From the NCBI GenBank assembly GCA_965227445.1, contig OZ245751.1, positions 124,001-188,000 on the forward strand: a stretch of 64,000 nt of DNA. The letters run 5' to 3'. Below are positions 1 through 9,861 of this stretch, piece after piece (position 1 is the first letter of the stretch; every line of letters begins with the position of its first letter). The notes under the pieces are model-generated. The model worked only from the letters and a program-made list of their open reading frames with translations, searched no databases and was not told the origin of the DNA. A program made the position numbers and the translations under genes. This DNA comes from DT-110 sp030148525 (GTDB lineage Bacteria > Bacteroidota > Bacteroidia > Chitinophagales > Saprospiraceae).

Positions 1-299
1 GCTCCCGCAAATAAACCAATTATGATTTGCCAAATGTACGAGTCGGGAGCTAATCCGGCATTGGCGATAGCGTTTTTCAGGATCATTCCGTAAATGACCT
101 GTGACAGAGGAGCACCAACGAAAATTAGCAGGGCTGTCGCTGCTTTCTGGCCGTTGATGATCATTTTTTTCCAGGCGCCAATGGCAGCCATACCGGCGAT
201 GCCGGTCCCTATGGCGGAACCAATAGCTGCTATGCTCAGGGACATGCCCATATCGCCTAATCCGGTTACTGTGGTAAGAAATATTGACCAGTTCATCAT
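1..299 (-). CDS. atpK: V-type ATP synthase subunit K (proteolipid c-ring), partial
   Basis: Membrane rotor proteolipid of the V/A-type ATPase, which carries ions through the membrane sector. The visible protein begins MMNWSIFLTTVTGLGDMG and shows two hydrophobic hairpin helices with a glycine-rich stretch (AAIGSAIGTGIAGMAAIGAW), then a polar loop and a second helix with the pattern APLSQVIYGMIL, typical of NtpK/AtpK. The start is the first of two adjacent ATGs, 13 bp after the stop of subunit I. The gene runs off the left edge, so the C-terminal hairpin with the ion-binding carboxylate is not visible. It is the last visible gene of the A-B-E-DUF2764-D-I-K operon. Confidence 0.85.
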   Translation of the reverse strand, partial: MMNWSIFLTTVTGLGDMGMSLSIAAIGSAIGTGIAGMAAIGAWKKMIINGQKAATALLIFVGAPLSQVIYGMILKNAIANAGLAPDSYIWQIIIGLFAG

Positions 300-312
300 G
301 TCGTATAAATTA

Positions 313-2166
313 TTAATAGGTAATCCTTTTTTTAAGTGGTTCTACGCGCTTCCCGGGTAGTGAGGCAGCATTCGATAACCATCGAAAAGGTGAATAGGCC
401 TCTCCCGAGAACTGAACACCCAGGTGGCCGGAAAACTCCAGCATGTTCAGGCGAATGCCGTGCACCATTACGGCCATAAGTGCCAGCGCAATATTCAGGC
501 CGTGACCCAATAGTAAGGCAAAGGCAGCCAGGACAATCTGTATGAACCCCATGCCGGCTATTCCCTCGGGGACAATCATATTATTAAAACTAGATGCTAC
601 CGCCGCAGTCGCTAAACCTACCGCAAACAGCCGAACGTAGGATACGATATCCGAAAAACCGCTGATCAGACTGAGGGGTAAGTTGGCGAGCGATACCAAA
701 ATGCTCTTGAAGAAATTATTGCTTTCCCTGGAAAACAATGCGACGAGTGATACACCTCCCGCCAGTAACCAAATACCCCAGGAAGGCATGGGTATGCCCA
801 GGACAAGCTGCTCGGTGATAAAAAACAAACTCCACACCAGGGCGATCCATCCCAATTCGCTGAACGCCCGGAGCGAATTGATAAACATTATTACCCGGAT
901 ACCATGGGCTACGGTCAGGTGAATGGCCCCGATCAGAAAGGACAAATGCATCATGAAGGATATATTGTCCACCCCAAAGCTGGCAATTTCCGGAATGATC
1001 AAGTCATTCAATACAGGAAGAGCAGCAATAGCTTCCGATCCAAAGTAGGTACCGCTCAGTACCCCCCAGAGAATAGTGGCACAGCTGAGTACGTATATCA
1101 ATACCCGAACCTGGGAAGACAGTTTTTTGCGCAGTAATAAGGCAACCAGTAAAAACACCAGTCCGTATCCGGCATCCCCTACCAGCATGGCAAAGAATAA
1201 AGCAAAGGCCACTAAAAAATAAATAGAGACATCCACCTCTTTGTATCCCGGTACAATATCGATAAATGACATCACCGGATTGATGATTTTCACCCATTTG
1301 GGGTTCTTGATATAAACGGGGACTTCTTCGGGGTTTTCGGGGTCTTGTACCACGTATCCCCAATGGTTGGCCTCCGCCTCGGCCTTAAAAGTGTCGACTT
1401 CCTTCTTGGGGATAAACCCTTTTAGGTATTGTACTTTTCCATTAATATCTCCCATACCTGCCAGTACCTGGCGCATGGCTAATTGATCCCTGAGCACCAG
1501 CAGGTATTCCTCCAGCCAGGAAATATTGTTAGTATGGTCCCGGAAGAAGCGCTCCACCTCGGCTAATTGCCGTTCTTTTCGTTGTATTTGTTGCACGACC
1601 GAAGCGTACGATAATTCCGGAAGAGGCTCTTCTTTCCAGGGTAGCTTTTCCCGCTCATCCCGCGCAATCAATGCTACCGGAATCAGATCACCCTGTTTTG
1701 GGAAACTAATTACCGTATGCCGCCCGGGTATGTCTTTTTGTTGGGAGGGCGTCAGCAAATAAAGACGGATGTATAATCCCGCCTCGGCCAGGTCCTCCAA
1801 TGCTGGCACGCTTACCTCGCGCCCCCAGGTTTCATACCAGTTGCTCAGCGCCCGGAGCTCTTCCAGCCTTTGGGCTACTTTTTCCCGAATTCCGCTGGCC
1901 GCTAAAACACGTTGGACAAGCTGTTTAGGATCGTCGACCGGATATTTTATAGGGTGATTAGTCGTCTTTGTTGCGGTGTGTTCCCCCAGTAAGGATATTG
2001 CCGCTTCGGTGTCGCGAACGGCTGCCTGCCGGTAAGCAGTCGTTCCGTTTTCGGGCTGGCTGATTTCCACGATATCCACTACGCCAAGATTGCCGAGAGC
2101 ATGGATGGTTTCCTCGGTCGATTGCGCCGAAGTAAAAAGCAGTATTTCCTTCATCCTGACGATCAT
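313..2166 (-). CDS. atpI: V-type ATP synthase subunit I (a-subunit/stator)
   Basis: Large stator subunit that forms the ion half-channels next to the K ring. About 617 aa: a soluble N-terminal half (starting MIVRMKEILLFTSAQ, coiled around residues 80-270) followed by about seven membrane helices, including GDAGYGLVF, the segment ISGFSDIVSYVRLFAVGLA and the C-terminal ALMAVMVHGIRLNMLEF, all hallmark pieces of NtpI/AtpI. I chose the ATG at 2166 over the in-frame ATG at 2220 because the family begins at the MIV-MKE segment and the upstream one would overlap the subunit D stop. It lies 60 bp after subunit D and 13 bp before subunit K. Confidence 0.9.
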   Translation of the reverse strand: MIVRMKEILLFTSAQSTEETIHALGNLGVVDIVEISQPENGTTAYRQAAVRDTEAAISLLGEHTATKTTNHPIKYPVDDPKQLVQRVLAASGIREKVAQRLEELRALSNWYETWGREVSVPALEDLAEAGLYIRLYLLTPSQQKDIPGRHTVISFPKQGDLIPVALIARDEREKLPWKEEPLPELSYASVVQQIQRKERQLAEVERFFRDHTNNISWLEEYLLVLRDQLAMRQVLAGMGDINGKVQYLKGFIPKKEVDTFKAEAEANHWGYVVQDPENPEEVPVYIKNPKWVKIINPVMSFIDIVPGYKEVDVSIYFLVAFALFFAMLVGDAGYGLVFLLVALLLRKKLSSQVRVLIYVLSCATILWGVLSGTYFGSEAIAALPVLNDLIIPEIASFGVDNISFMMHLSFLIGAIHLTVAHGIRVIMFINSLRAFSELGWIALVWSLFFITEQLVLGIPMPSWGIWLLAGGVSLVALFSRESNNFFKSILVSLANLPLSLISGFSDIVSYVRLFAVGLATAAVASSFNNMIVPEGIAGMGFIQIVLAAFALLLGHGLNIALALMAVMVHGIRLNMLEFSGHLGVQFSGEAYSPFRWLSNAASLPGKRVEPLKKRITY

Positions 2167-2226
2167 AGCACCATTATTTTTTCGGTTTTCCGGCAATTTC
2201 CGCGAAAGCATTTCCCGCAAAAATTA

Positions 2227-2835
2227 TCAGAGAAGGCTTTTTTCTTGTTTTTTCTTCTTTACCAGTTTCGCACAGCCAATGGCCAGGCGTTCGACATCAC
2301 CCAGGTAAATGATGATTTTCCGGATGTTGTCTTTGGTTTCGGGAATGAAGACCTCCTTAAGTGCATTCTTCATTCGCCGTGCTTCAGCTAATTCTTCCTG
2401 TAGTAAGGCCAGGTTTTTTCGCTCAATATCTATTAGCGTGCGATTGGTTTTTTGATCCCGCAGAATCTCCATCACCGTATCGATCCACAAAGGGGTATTA
2501 AACAGGTCTACTTCGGTATCTTCAAACGTCAGCTCCCGAAATACCTCAATGGTTACTCCGGTAAGTTCGCGCTGATCGGTATTGACTGCTTTTACGTTAG
2601 CCAGAGTACTCAAGTCAATCGTCTGCTCGGCCATGACGCTACTCCAGGATTGCACTTGTTGATTTGTCGCCTCAATTGCTTTCTGTAGCCGTCGAATCGA
2701 TGTTTCAACGTTTTGTACTGCCTCCTTTAATTGCTGTTCTTTCATTTCGAAGACCGGCAGGGCAGCCTCGTATTCCTTGAGCTCATTCTTTAGGGCAGCC
2801 AGGGTGTTCTTATTCATCAGGATCTTGTCCGCCAT
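2227..2835 (-). CDS. atpD: V-type ATP synthase subunit D (central stalk)
   Basis: Central rotor stalk protein linking the A/B hexamer to the membrane ring. The 202-aa product has the NtpD layout: two long helical coiled-coil arms (residues about 5-75 and 135-200) around a short central domain, starting with NKNTLAALKNEL and ending with a lysine-rich tail. It begins 2 bp after the DUF2764 stop, so translation is probably coupled. No other D-like gene is visible in the window. Confidence 0.88.
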   Translation of the reverse strand: MADKILMNKNTLAALKNELKEYEAALPVFEMKEQQLKEAVQNVETSIRRLQKAIEATNQQVQSWSSVMAEQTIDLSTLANVKAVNTDQRELTGVTIEVFRELTFEDTEVDLFNTPLWIDTVMEILRDQKTNRTLIDIERKNLALLQEELAEARRMKNALKEVFIPETKDNIRKIIIYLGDVERLAIGCAKLVKKKKQEKSLL

Positions 2836-2837
2836 AA

Positions 2838-3404
2838 TCAGGTTCTTTCCGTTGTCTGTAAAAAAAGCTTCATTCCCTGTTCCTGGTCAAAACCCCACCA
2901 CCGTTCCAGTATGAGTAATTTGAGTTTGTAGATCACCAAAGCCCCAAAATCGGCGTAGTAGCCAATGGATCCTTTTTCCAATTGCTCCCACTGATGTTGC
3001 ATGAGCTGCACTTCTTCCTCCAGCGGATTACCCGGCTGAATGAGTAGATCCCAATCTTTAACCGATTGCTCCGAACCGGCTCTTCGCGCTTTACGGAGTC
3101 CTTCTACGTCCTTTTTCTGTCGGAACATAAACGCTGCAAAGTCAGCCAATACAGGGCAGGCGCTCTCCTGAAAATGAGTTTGATGTATGGTTCTCAAGTC
3201 GATCGCCCGGAATAGTGCTGCTTTTTTTTCCGACAGGAACTTGGCTGCTTCCTGCTCCAGAATTTCCGCGAGACTGACCGGTTCTTCCGGCCGTTGCGCG
3301 TATTTGTGAAGCGTAGTTGACACCCGTAACTGCTCTTCTTCCGTATTCCGAAAGGAGAGATGGGGTAAACTACTCATCAGGTATTCCAAATGACCGCTGA
3401 TCAT
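2838..3404 (-). CDS. DUF2764 family protein of the V-type ATPase operon
   Basis: Small soluble alpha-helical protein (188 aa) that starts MISGHLEYLMSSLPHLSF. Proteins of this DUF2764 type are found in V-ATPase operons of Bacteroidota and spirochaetes that lack recognisable C and F subunits, so a peripheral-stalk or C-like role is a reasonable inference but unproven. The start overlaps the end of subunit E by 4 bp (ATGA), and the stop is 2 bp from the start of subunit D, which shows tight translational coupling within the operon. Family assignment is from memory of the N-terminus and gene context. Confidence 0.72.
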   Translation of the reverse strand: MISGHLEYLMSSLPHLSFRNTEEEQLRVSTTLHKYAQRPEEPVSLAEILEQEAAKFLSEKKAALFRAIDLRTIHQTHFQESACPVLADFAAFMFRQKKDVEGLRKARRAGSEQSVKDWDLLIQPGNPLEEEVQLMQHQWEQLEKGSIGYYADFGALVIYKLKLLILERWWGFDQEQGMKLFLQTTERT

Positions 3405-4000
3405 GCTGTCTGTTCATTTTGTATAATGGAAGCCCACTTGCGGCTCAGGTGGTCGCTTAAAATAGTCGATACTTCCTCTGGTGTGATCTGGTAGCTCCAG
3501 CCCTGTTCGGTCTTTTTCACGGAGAAACCCCGGATCAGGGATTCATCGGTAGCAATTTTTGCCAGGTCACCGGAGGTTTGCACTTGTTTTTGAATGTAAT
3601 CGGTCAATTCGGATTCCAGTTGAGGCGGAATGCGAATGGCCACTTCTTCATCCAGGTTTTCGAGCACCCGCAGGACTGCTTTTTTCATCAGGTCGGTATC
3701 AAAAGCCGATTGTATGTCTCGTTCCAGAACGGAAGCAAAGAGTTTTCGCAAGTCGTTCTGAACTTGAAGAGTCACATCCCGTGCGGCCTGAGCCAGGGCA
3801 CTTTCCCCCTTTTTAATAGTGTCTTCGGCCTCTTGCTTTGCGTCCGAAAGCATTTTCTTTTTTTGTGATTCGGCCTCCCGTACAATTTTTTCAGCCTTCG
3901 CTTTGGCCCTGTCGATTATTTCTTTCTCCTGCTTTTCCGCTGCCTCAATGGCTTCGGACTTCAGGGTGGAGATTAATTTATCCAGGCTTTGCTCACTCAT
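3401..4000 (-). CDS. atpE: V-type ATP synthase subunit E (peripheral stalk)
   Basis: Peripheral stalk subunit that holds the A/B head against rotation. The first ~110 residues are a charged Ala/Lys/Glu-rich helix (EIIDRAKAKAEKIVREAE) typical of subunit E, followed by a small globular C-terminal domain. The length of 199 aa is normal. Its start overlaps the subunit B stop by 8 bp and its stop overlaps the DUF2764 start by 4 bp. No G/H-like partner subunit of the stalk is visible in the operon. Confidence 0.85.
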   Translation of the reverse strand: MSEQSLDKLISTLKSEAIEAAEKQEKEIIDRAKAKAEKIVREAESQKKKMLSDAKQEAEDTIKKGESALAQAARDVTLQVQNDLRKLFASVLERDIQSAFDTDLMKKAVLRVLENLDEEVAIRIPPQLESELTDYIQKQVQTSGDLAKIATDESLIRGFSVKKTEQGWSYQITPEEVSTILSDHLSRKWASIIQNEQTA

Positions 4001-5324
4001 GCGTATTCGCTTTTAGAAGTTTGAAACTGCCTTGCTCCGGCCAGTATTTGTCAATCAGTTCGGAGGATAGCCCCGCCTCTTCCTTTTTGAAGTGGTTAGC
4101 CAGAATATCCCAGCACAGATCCAGTGCATCTTCCAGTTCCAGATAGCGGAAAGGATCCATCAGCTCTCGCTGGAAGGTCTTTCGGTATTCTAGTAACCGC
4201 AGGGAGTAATCGTCCTTGACCGAACCGAATTTTTGCGCTCTTACACGCTCATCGGCTTCCGATAACAGGCGGGCCATGGCGTTCATAATACCCCGGTGGT
4301 CGTCGCGCGTACGGTCATTAACCTGTTGCTTCAGCCGGCTCAGGGAACCGAACAGCTCGAGGAATCCATTTTTCATGTAAAACTGCCCTTCCGTAATGTA
4401 GCCGGTATTATCGGGCACGGGGTGGGTGACATCGTCCATGGTTGTTACGCCCAGGATAGTCAGGCTACCAGCCCCGTCGATATCGGCCGCCTTTTCGTAC
4501 CTGCTGGCTAATTGGGAATACAAATCGCCCGGATAACCCTGGTTGGCGGGTATCTGATCCTGAGAGTTGGCCACCTGACGCAGGTAATCGGACCATTGGG
4601 TCATATCGGACAACAGCACCAGTACATTTTTGCCCTGAAGGGCGAATTTTTCCCCCACGGCCAGAGCCAGATCAGGGACCATCAGCCCCTCGACGATGGA
4701 ATCGCGATGGGTATGGATAAACATGATGGTCTTGCTCTTACTGCCCGCCTCTTCGATACGACGGTTGAAATAGTGATACTCGTCGTACTTCAATCCCACA
4801 CCACCGATAATGATCACATCGGCATCGGTTTGGGTGGCAATGTTGGCCAGCAGGCGGTTATAGGGTTCTCCTGCTTTCGCAAAAATGGGAATCTTCTGGG
4901 AGCGTACCAGGGTGTTAAATACATCGATCATGGGCACGCCGGTCCGGATCATGTCTTTAGGAACGAGTCGTTTCACCGGATTTATCGACGGTCCGGCAAT
5001 GCGGATCATATCGGAGAGTAATTCGGGGCCGCCATCAATCGGTTGGCCATTGCCCGAATAGATTCGGCCCAGCATGTCTTCGGAAAAACCTACTTGAACA
5101 GGTTTCCCCAAAAAGCGAATTTTGCAATCAGTCGACACCCCAAATCCACCGCTAAACAGTTGCAGGGTGGCGTTCTCTCCGTCCAGGGCAATAACCTGGG
5201 CAAATGCTTTATCTCCGTTAGGGTAGATGACTTCGGCCAGTTCTTTGTTGTGAACACCACTGGCTTTTATGCTCAAAATTGACCGCCCGATACTGTCAAT
5301 GTTCTCATACGTTTTCTTCAACAT
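3993..5324 (-). CDS. atpB: V-type ATP synthase subunit B (regulatory, non-catalytic)
   Basis: Non-catalytic nucleotide-binding subunit of the A3B3 head. The 443-aa product carries B-subunit signatures such as MIRTGVPMIDVFNTLVRSQK, PIFAKAGEPYN in place of a Walker A loop, and the conserved TQWSDYLRQVANSQDQIP region; IPANQGYPGDLYSQLASRYE is also typical. It starts inside the last 20 bp of subunit A and overlaps subunit E by 8 bp. Length and motif order match the family. Confidence 0.93.
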   Translation of the reverse strand: MLKKTYENIDSIGRSILSIKASGVHNKELAEVIYPNGDKAFAQVIALDGENATLQLFSGGFGVSTDCKIRFLGKPVQVGFSEDMLGRIYSGNGQPIDGGPELLSDMIRIAGPSINPVKRLVPKDMIRTGVPMIDVFNTLVRSQKIPIFAKAGEPYNRLLANIATQTDADVIIIGGVGLKYDEYHYFNRRIEEAGSKSKTIMFIHTHRDSIVEGLMVPDLALAVGEKFALQGKNVLVLLSDMTQWSDYLRQVANSQDQIPANQGYPGDLYSQLASRYEKAADIDGAGSLTILGVTTMDDVTHPVPDNTGYITEGQFYMKNGFLELFGSLSRLKQQVNDRTRDDHRGIMNAMARLLSEADERVRAQKFGSVKDDYSLRLLEYRKTFQRELMDPFRYLELEDALDLCWDILANHFKKEEAGLSSELIDKYWPEQGSFKLLKANTHE

Positions 5325-7050
5325 GGGCTTTGTGTTTAACCAGGTTTAATAGTTTTGTTTTACGCGTGGAAAATTGGTCCGAATCGAGTGGTGTATAATT
5401 CCAGTCCAAAAAAGCCTGTCGCAGAAAGTTGAAGTGCGACCGGATACTGGTTTTGTCCTCAATATCCACGGGGGTTTCGATGATCTCCTTAACCACATCG
5501 AACATCATGCGCAGACGTTCGGGGCTGGTTGCGCCGTCGGTTTCGTGGAAACTGTTCTGTTGCAGAAAAACGGCATCCAGTAATTCCGATTTTTGGTAGC
5601 GAATGAAAGCTTCGTTGGTTACGCCTTTCTCGCCCATCAGAACCAGGTTGGAGGATATTGACTTACCGTCGCGCAGCAGTTCCCGCAGGAAAGCGACATC
5701 CTCATTCGTCAGGATAGACGGATATTTTGAGGTACTGTCAATTCGGTCAATAGCCGGGTATTTACGGGCATCCGATAGTTCCCGGGACAGCCCCCAAAAA
5801 GCGCCCGTACTCATCAGGGTAGCCTGGGTAACGGGCTCATCAAAATTGCCACCTGCCGGAGAGACCGTGCCGAAGATACTGAGGGACCCTTGTCCTCCGT
5901 CTGGGAATCGTTCCACCCCGGCCCGGTCGTAGAGGGCGGAAATCAGGGTGGAAATATACATGGGAAATGCTTCGGGACCCGGGATTTCTTCCTTACGACC
6001 TGAGGTCTCCCGCAGGGCCTGTGCCCAGCGGGACGTGGAATCAGCCAGGATCAGTACATCCAGCCCCTGCTTGCGGTAGTATTCGCCGACGGTGGTGGCC
6101 ATGTAAATTGAGGCCTCCCGGGCCGCGACGGGCATGGAGGACGTATTCCCCACAATATAGGTGCGATCCATTAGTGAATTACCGGTTTTGGGGTCGATGA
6201 GCTCGGGGAAGTCTTTGAATACCTCGACGGCCTCACCGGCTCGCTCCCCACAGGCCGCGATGATAACCACATCGGCCCGGGAGTGGCGGGCGATGGTGTG
6301 TTGCAGTACGGTTTTTCCCGCTCCGAATGGCCCGGGACTACAGGCCGTACCCCCGTAGGCAATGGGGAATAGCCCGTCCAGGATGCGAATGCCCGTAGGC
6401 AGGGTTTCGCCTGGTACCGACCGCTCGTGGAAAGGCATCGGCTTTTTTACCGGCCATTCAAAGGCCATTTTTAGTGGAAGGCTGTTACCGGCAGGATCTT
6501 TTATTGTGGCAATGGTATCCTCCAGGGTGTAATCCCCGGCGTCCACGATGTCTTCAATGGTGTATTTGCCCTGCATCGTGAAAGGCACAAAGATTTTGTG
6601 GTCAAACATTTTTTCGGGAACGGAGCCCAGCACGCTTCCACCGGTTACGGTATCCCCGGGCCTTACCGAGGGTGTGAAGGTCCATTTGGTCGTATTATTC
6701 AGTGGATCGACATACAGCCCCCGCTCCAGAAACCAATCTTCTTTTACCAGCTCGTACAAAGGGTTTTGGAGGCCGTCGGTAACGGAGCCCAGGATGCCCG
6801 GGCCGAGTTTTACCGCGAGTGGCAGGCCCGAAAAAGTTACGGGGTCACCGACCTTCATCCAGTTAGTATCTTCAAATACCTGTAGATAAACGCGATTTCC
6901 GGGTTTAATATCGATGACTTCAGACTTGAGGCGAGTGCCATCTTCTAAGGTAATATAGGCGACTTCACCATTCATGACGGCACCCGAGGTCGCTTCGACG
7001 CCAACGAGGGATTCGTTGACGCTCACCACTTTTCCGGTTGATTCTTGCAT
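5305..7050 (-). CDS. atpA: V-type ATP synthase subunit A (catalytic)
   Basis: Catalytic subunit of the A3B3 head that hydrolyses or makes ATP. The 581-aa product has an N-terminal beta-barrel (GKVVSVNESLVGVEA), the A-specific non-homologous insert, Walker A GPFGAGKT at about residue 235, the segment ACGERAGEA, and LADSTSRWAQALRE near the catalytic site. It is the first gene of the visible operon, preceded by a 242-bp gap shared with the divergent sdhC gene, where the promoter must lie; I could not identify a clear TAnnTTTG element there. Confidence 0.93.
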   Translation of the reverse strand: MQESTGKVVSVNESLVGVEATSGAVMNGEVAYITLEDGTRLKSEVIDIKPGNRVYLQVFEDTNWMKVGDPVTFSGLPLAVKLGPGILGSVTDGLQNPLYELVKEDWFLERGLYVDPLNNTTKWTFTPSVRPGDTVTGGSVLGSVPEKMFDHKIFVPFTMQGKYTIEDIVDAGDYTLEDTIATIKDPAGNSLPLKMAFEWPVKKPMPFHERSVPGETLPTGIRILDGLFPIAYGGTACSPGPFGAGKTVLQHTIARHSRADVVIIAACGERAGEAVEVFKDFPELIDPKTGNSLMDRTYIVGNTSSMPVAAREASIYMATTVGEYYRKQGLDVLILADSTSRWAQALRETSGRKEEIPGPEAFPMYISTLISALYDRAGVERFPDGGQGSLSIFGTVSPAGGNFDEPVTQATLMSTGAFWGLSRELSDARKYPAIDRIDSTSKYPSILTNEDVAFLRELLRDGKSISSNLVLMGEKGVTNEAFIRYQKSELLDAVFLQQNSFHETDGATSPERLRMMFDVVKEIIETPVDIEDKTSIRSHFNFLRQAFLDWNYTPLDSDQFSTRKTKLLNLVKHKAHVEENV

Positions 7051-7292
7051 GCTTTTGCACTAATTTTTAAAAAACTTGTTCGCCGAAAGCCTGAGGACAA
7101 CAGGTCGGCGAATTCCTTTCCGCTAGTATAGGCATAGCCCAAAAAAAGACCGCTGATAATTGTCAGTTGGGGAAGTAACTTATGGCATGGGGTGGTCTCT
7201 TAAATCGATTTAGTTTTATGTCGTATATGGTTGGTGAGCAGGCAGTCCTTGCGACCGGCCATTTCCACGCTTAAGCCATAACGAGACTGTAC

Positions 7293-7946
7293 ATGTATTT
7301 ACGTAAATCGATTATCGCACTTACCGGGCTGTTCCTCTGCATTTTTTTAATAGTCCACTTGTCTGCGAATAGTTTGCTCCTGCTCCCCGAGGCAACAGCC
7401 CGTGAGCTTTATAATTCGTACTCCACCCTACTTCGGGAAAGTATACTGATCAAGATCATAGCCTATGTATTGTACGCCTCTATCATGCTGCATGCCGGAT
7501 ATGCCTTACTGGTAACCATCGCTAATCGCCGGGCCAAGGCGCAGGGTTATCGGGTCAATCATTTTCGGCAAAATAGTAGCTGGACATCCCAGAATATGGG
7601 CCTGTTGGGGATTATGATCCTGTTATTCATCGTAGTCCACCTTGCCAATTTCTGGGCGCGTATCAAGTTGGGTATAGGACTGGAAGTAGGAGTGGACGCC
7701 CAGGGTAATAAAGACGTGTACGAGGTGGCGTACAGCCTTTTTCAAAACATATACTACGTATTGTTTTATACTGTCCTGGCGATTCCCCTTGGATTACATC
7801 TGCACCACGGATTAAAAAGTGCCTTTAAAACCCTGGGATTTTATCACCAAAAAGGACTCCGGCTGTTAGCCCGAATCTCTCTGGTATATGCTGCCATCAT
7901 GGTCATCGGGTTCGGAGTGATTCCAATTGTCGTATTTCTAAAATAG
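7293..7946 (+). CDS. sdhC: succinate dehydrogenase/fumarate reductase cytochrome b subunit
   Basis: Membrane anchor that binds heme b and passes electrons between the quinone pool and the flavoprotein/iron-sulfur pair. The 217-aa protein has five hydrophobic segments with histidines suited to bind two hemes (LIVHLS near 22, IMLHAGYAL near 67, FIVVHLANFW near 112, HLHHG near 170), which fits the single-subunit b558-type anchor of Bacteroidota. It is followed after 7 bp by sdhA. The upstream region shares its intergenic space with the V-ATPase operon. Confidence 0.85.
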   Translation: MYLRKSIIALTGLFLCIFLIVHLSANSLLLLPEATARELYNSYSTLLRESILIKIIAYVLYASIMLHAGYALLVTIANRRAKAQGYRVNHFRQNSSWTSQNMGLLGIMILLFIVVHLANFWARIKLGIGLEVGVDAQGNKDVYEVAYSLFQNIYYVLFYTVLAIPLGLHLHHGLKSAFKTLGFYHQKGLRLLARISLVYAAIMVIGFGVIPIVVFLK

Positions 7947-7953
7947 CGGTTAA

Positions 7954-9861
7954 ATGTTAGATGCTAAAATACCGGAGGGTAGCTTAGAAGAGAAGTGGCG
8001 CAATTATCAGGTGCAGTCGCAACTGATCAATCCGGCCAATAAGAAGAAGCTGAAAGTCATCGTGGTCGGCTCCGGTCTTTCGGGTGCCGGTGCTGCCAGT
8101 ACGCTCGCCGAGCTTGGCTACGAAGTTCAGTGCTTTTGCTACCAGGATTCAGCCCGCAGGGCCCACTCGGTAGCTGCACAAGGAGGAATCAATGCGGCCA
8201 AGAACTACCAACACGACGGAGACAGCATCTGGCGTATGTTTTACGATACGCTGAAAGGGGGGGATTTCCGCTCCCGCGAAGCCAATGTCTATCGCCTGGC
8301 CGAATTATCGGCACCTCTTATCGATCATTACGTACAGCAGGGCGTACCCTTTGCGCGTGAATATGGCGGGGTACTTGTGAATCGCAGCTTTGGTGGGGTG
8401 CAGGTACAACGCACCTTTTATGCACGCGGTCAGACCGGCCAGCAACTGCTACTGGCAGCCTATTCCCAATTGTATAAGATGAAGCGTGCGAAGAAGGTTA
8501 CCATGTATCCGCGTCACGAAATGCTGGACCTGGTGGTTATCGACGGCAAAGCGAAGGGCATCATTGCCCGCGATCTGGTGACCGGGCAGCTCAAACGCTT
8601 TGCGGCCGATGCGGTAGTGCTGGCCACCGGCGGCTACTCCCGGGTGTTCCGCTTGTCGACCCTCGCCATCGGCTGCAATGGTAGTGCCATCTGGAAAGCT
8701 CATAAACGGGGAGCCTTTTTTGCGGCCCCCAGTTTTACACAAATACACCCCACCGCTCTGCCCCAGACCAGTGAGGCCCAATCCAAACTGACCCTGATGT
8801 CGGAATCCCTGCGCAACGACGGGCGTATCTGGGTACCTAAAAAACAAGGTGATGATCGCAAAGCGAATGACATCCCCGAAGAGGAGCGCGATTACTATCT
8901 GGAGCGTCGCTACCCCAGCTTTGGTAACCTGGCACCGCGCGATATTGCGTCGCGGGCAGCCAAAGAGCGTATAGATGCCGGTTATGGTGTGGGGCGACTC
9001 AAGAATGCCGTGTACCTCGATTTCAAACACGCCATTGAGCGCTTTGGCATCGATACCATCAAGGACCGGTACGGGAACCTGTTTACTATGTACGAGAAGA
9101 TCACCGACGTAAATGCGTACCGGGAACCCATGCAAATCTCTCCGGCGGCCCACTTTTCGATGGGCGGGCTATGGGTCGATTACGAGCTTATGACCACCAT
9201 TCCGGGCCTGTACGCTGTCGGGGAGTGCAATTTTTCCGATCACGGTGCCAACCGTCTGGGAGCGAATTCCCTGCTGCAGGCCAGCATCGACGGATATTTC
9301 ATTTTGCCGAATACCATCAATAATTACCTGGCCGATACCCTGAAAGGAGAATCCCCTACTGCGGATCACCCCGCGTTTGACGAGGCCGAAAAAGAGGTTG
9401 CCGGTCAAATTGATCGTGTTCTTGGCGTGCAGGGGACTAAAACCGTAGATCATTTTCACCGGGAGCTTGGGAAAGCCATGTGGCAGGAATGCGCTATGAG
9501 TCGAAATAAAGAAGGGCTGCAACAAGCAATTGCCCGTATCGAAGAAATTACCGAATCCTTCTGGCGGGACGTTAAAGTAACCGGAGGACACCGGGAAATG
9601 AATACAGAATTGGAAAAGGCCCTGCGTCTGGCGGATTTTCTGGAGTTGGGCCGCCTGATGTGCCTGGATGCGCTGCAGCGGGAAGAATCCTGTGGAGCAC
9701 ATTTCCGGGAAGAATACCAGACCGAGGAGGGGGAGGCCATGCGTAAGGACGATGAATACGCTTATGTATCTGCCTGGGAGTATCGTCCGGAGGAATATAA
9801 GCTACACCGGGAGGAATTGACGTTCGAAGCGGTTCAGCCGACGGTGCGGAGCTATAAGTAG
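7954..9861 (+). CDS. sdhA: succinate dehydrogenase/fumarate reductase flavoprotein subunit
   Basis: Catalytic FAD subunit that interconverts succinate and fumarate. It has an N-terminal dinucleotide-binding GSGLSGAGAASTLAELG near residue 38, the flavinylation region RAHSVAAQGGINAA, the substrate-side HPTALP near 265, and the segment SMGGLWVDYE with GANRLGANSL in the C-terminal half. The length of 635 aa is normal for the Bacteroidota type. A repeat array starts at the very next base after its TAG stop and separates it from sdhB by 370 bp, which is unusual because these genes are normally tightly spaced. Confidence 0.94.
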   Translation: MLDAKIPEGSLEEKWRNYQVQSQLINPANKKKLKVIVVGSGLSGAGAASTLAELGYEVQCFCYQDSARRAHSVAAQGGINAAKNYQHDGDSIWRMFYDTLKGGDFRSREANVYRLAELSAPLIDHYVQQGVPFAREYGGVLVNRSFGGVQVQRTFYARGQTGQQLLLAAYSQLYKMKRAKKVTMYPRHEMLDLVVIDGKAKGIIARDLVTGQLKRFAADAVVLATGGYSRVFRLSTLAIGCNGSAIWKAHKRGAFFAAPSFTQIHPTALPQTSEAQSKLTLMSESLRNDGRIWVPKKQGDDRKANDIPEEERDYYLERRYPSFGNLAPRDIASRAAKERIDAGYGVGRLKNAVYLDFKHAIERFGIDTIKDRYGNLFTMYEKITDVNAYREPMQISPAAHFSMGGLWVDYELMTTIPGLYAVGECNFSDHGANRLGANSLLQASIDGYFILPNTINNYLADTLKGESPTADHPAFDEAEKEVAGQIDRVLGVQGTKTVDHFHRELGKAMWQECAMSRNKEGLQQAIARIEEITESFWRDVKVTGGHREMNTELEKALRLADFLELGRLMCLDALQREESCGAHFREEYQTEEGEAMRKDDEYAYVSAWEYRPEEYKLHREELTFEAVQPTVRSYK

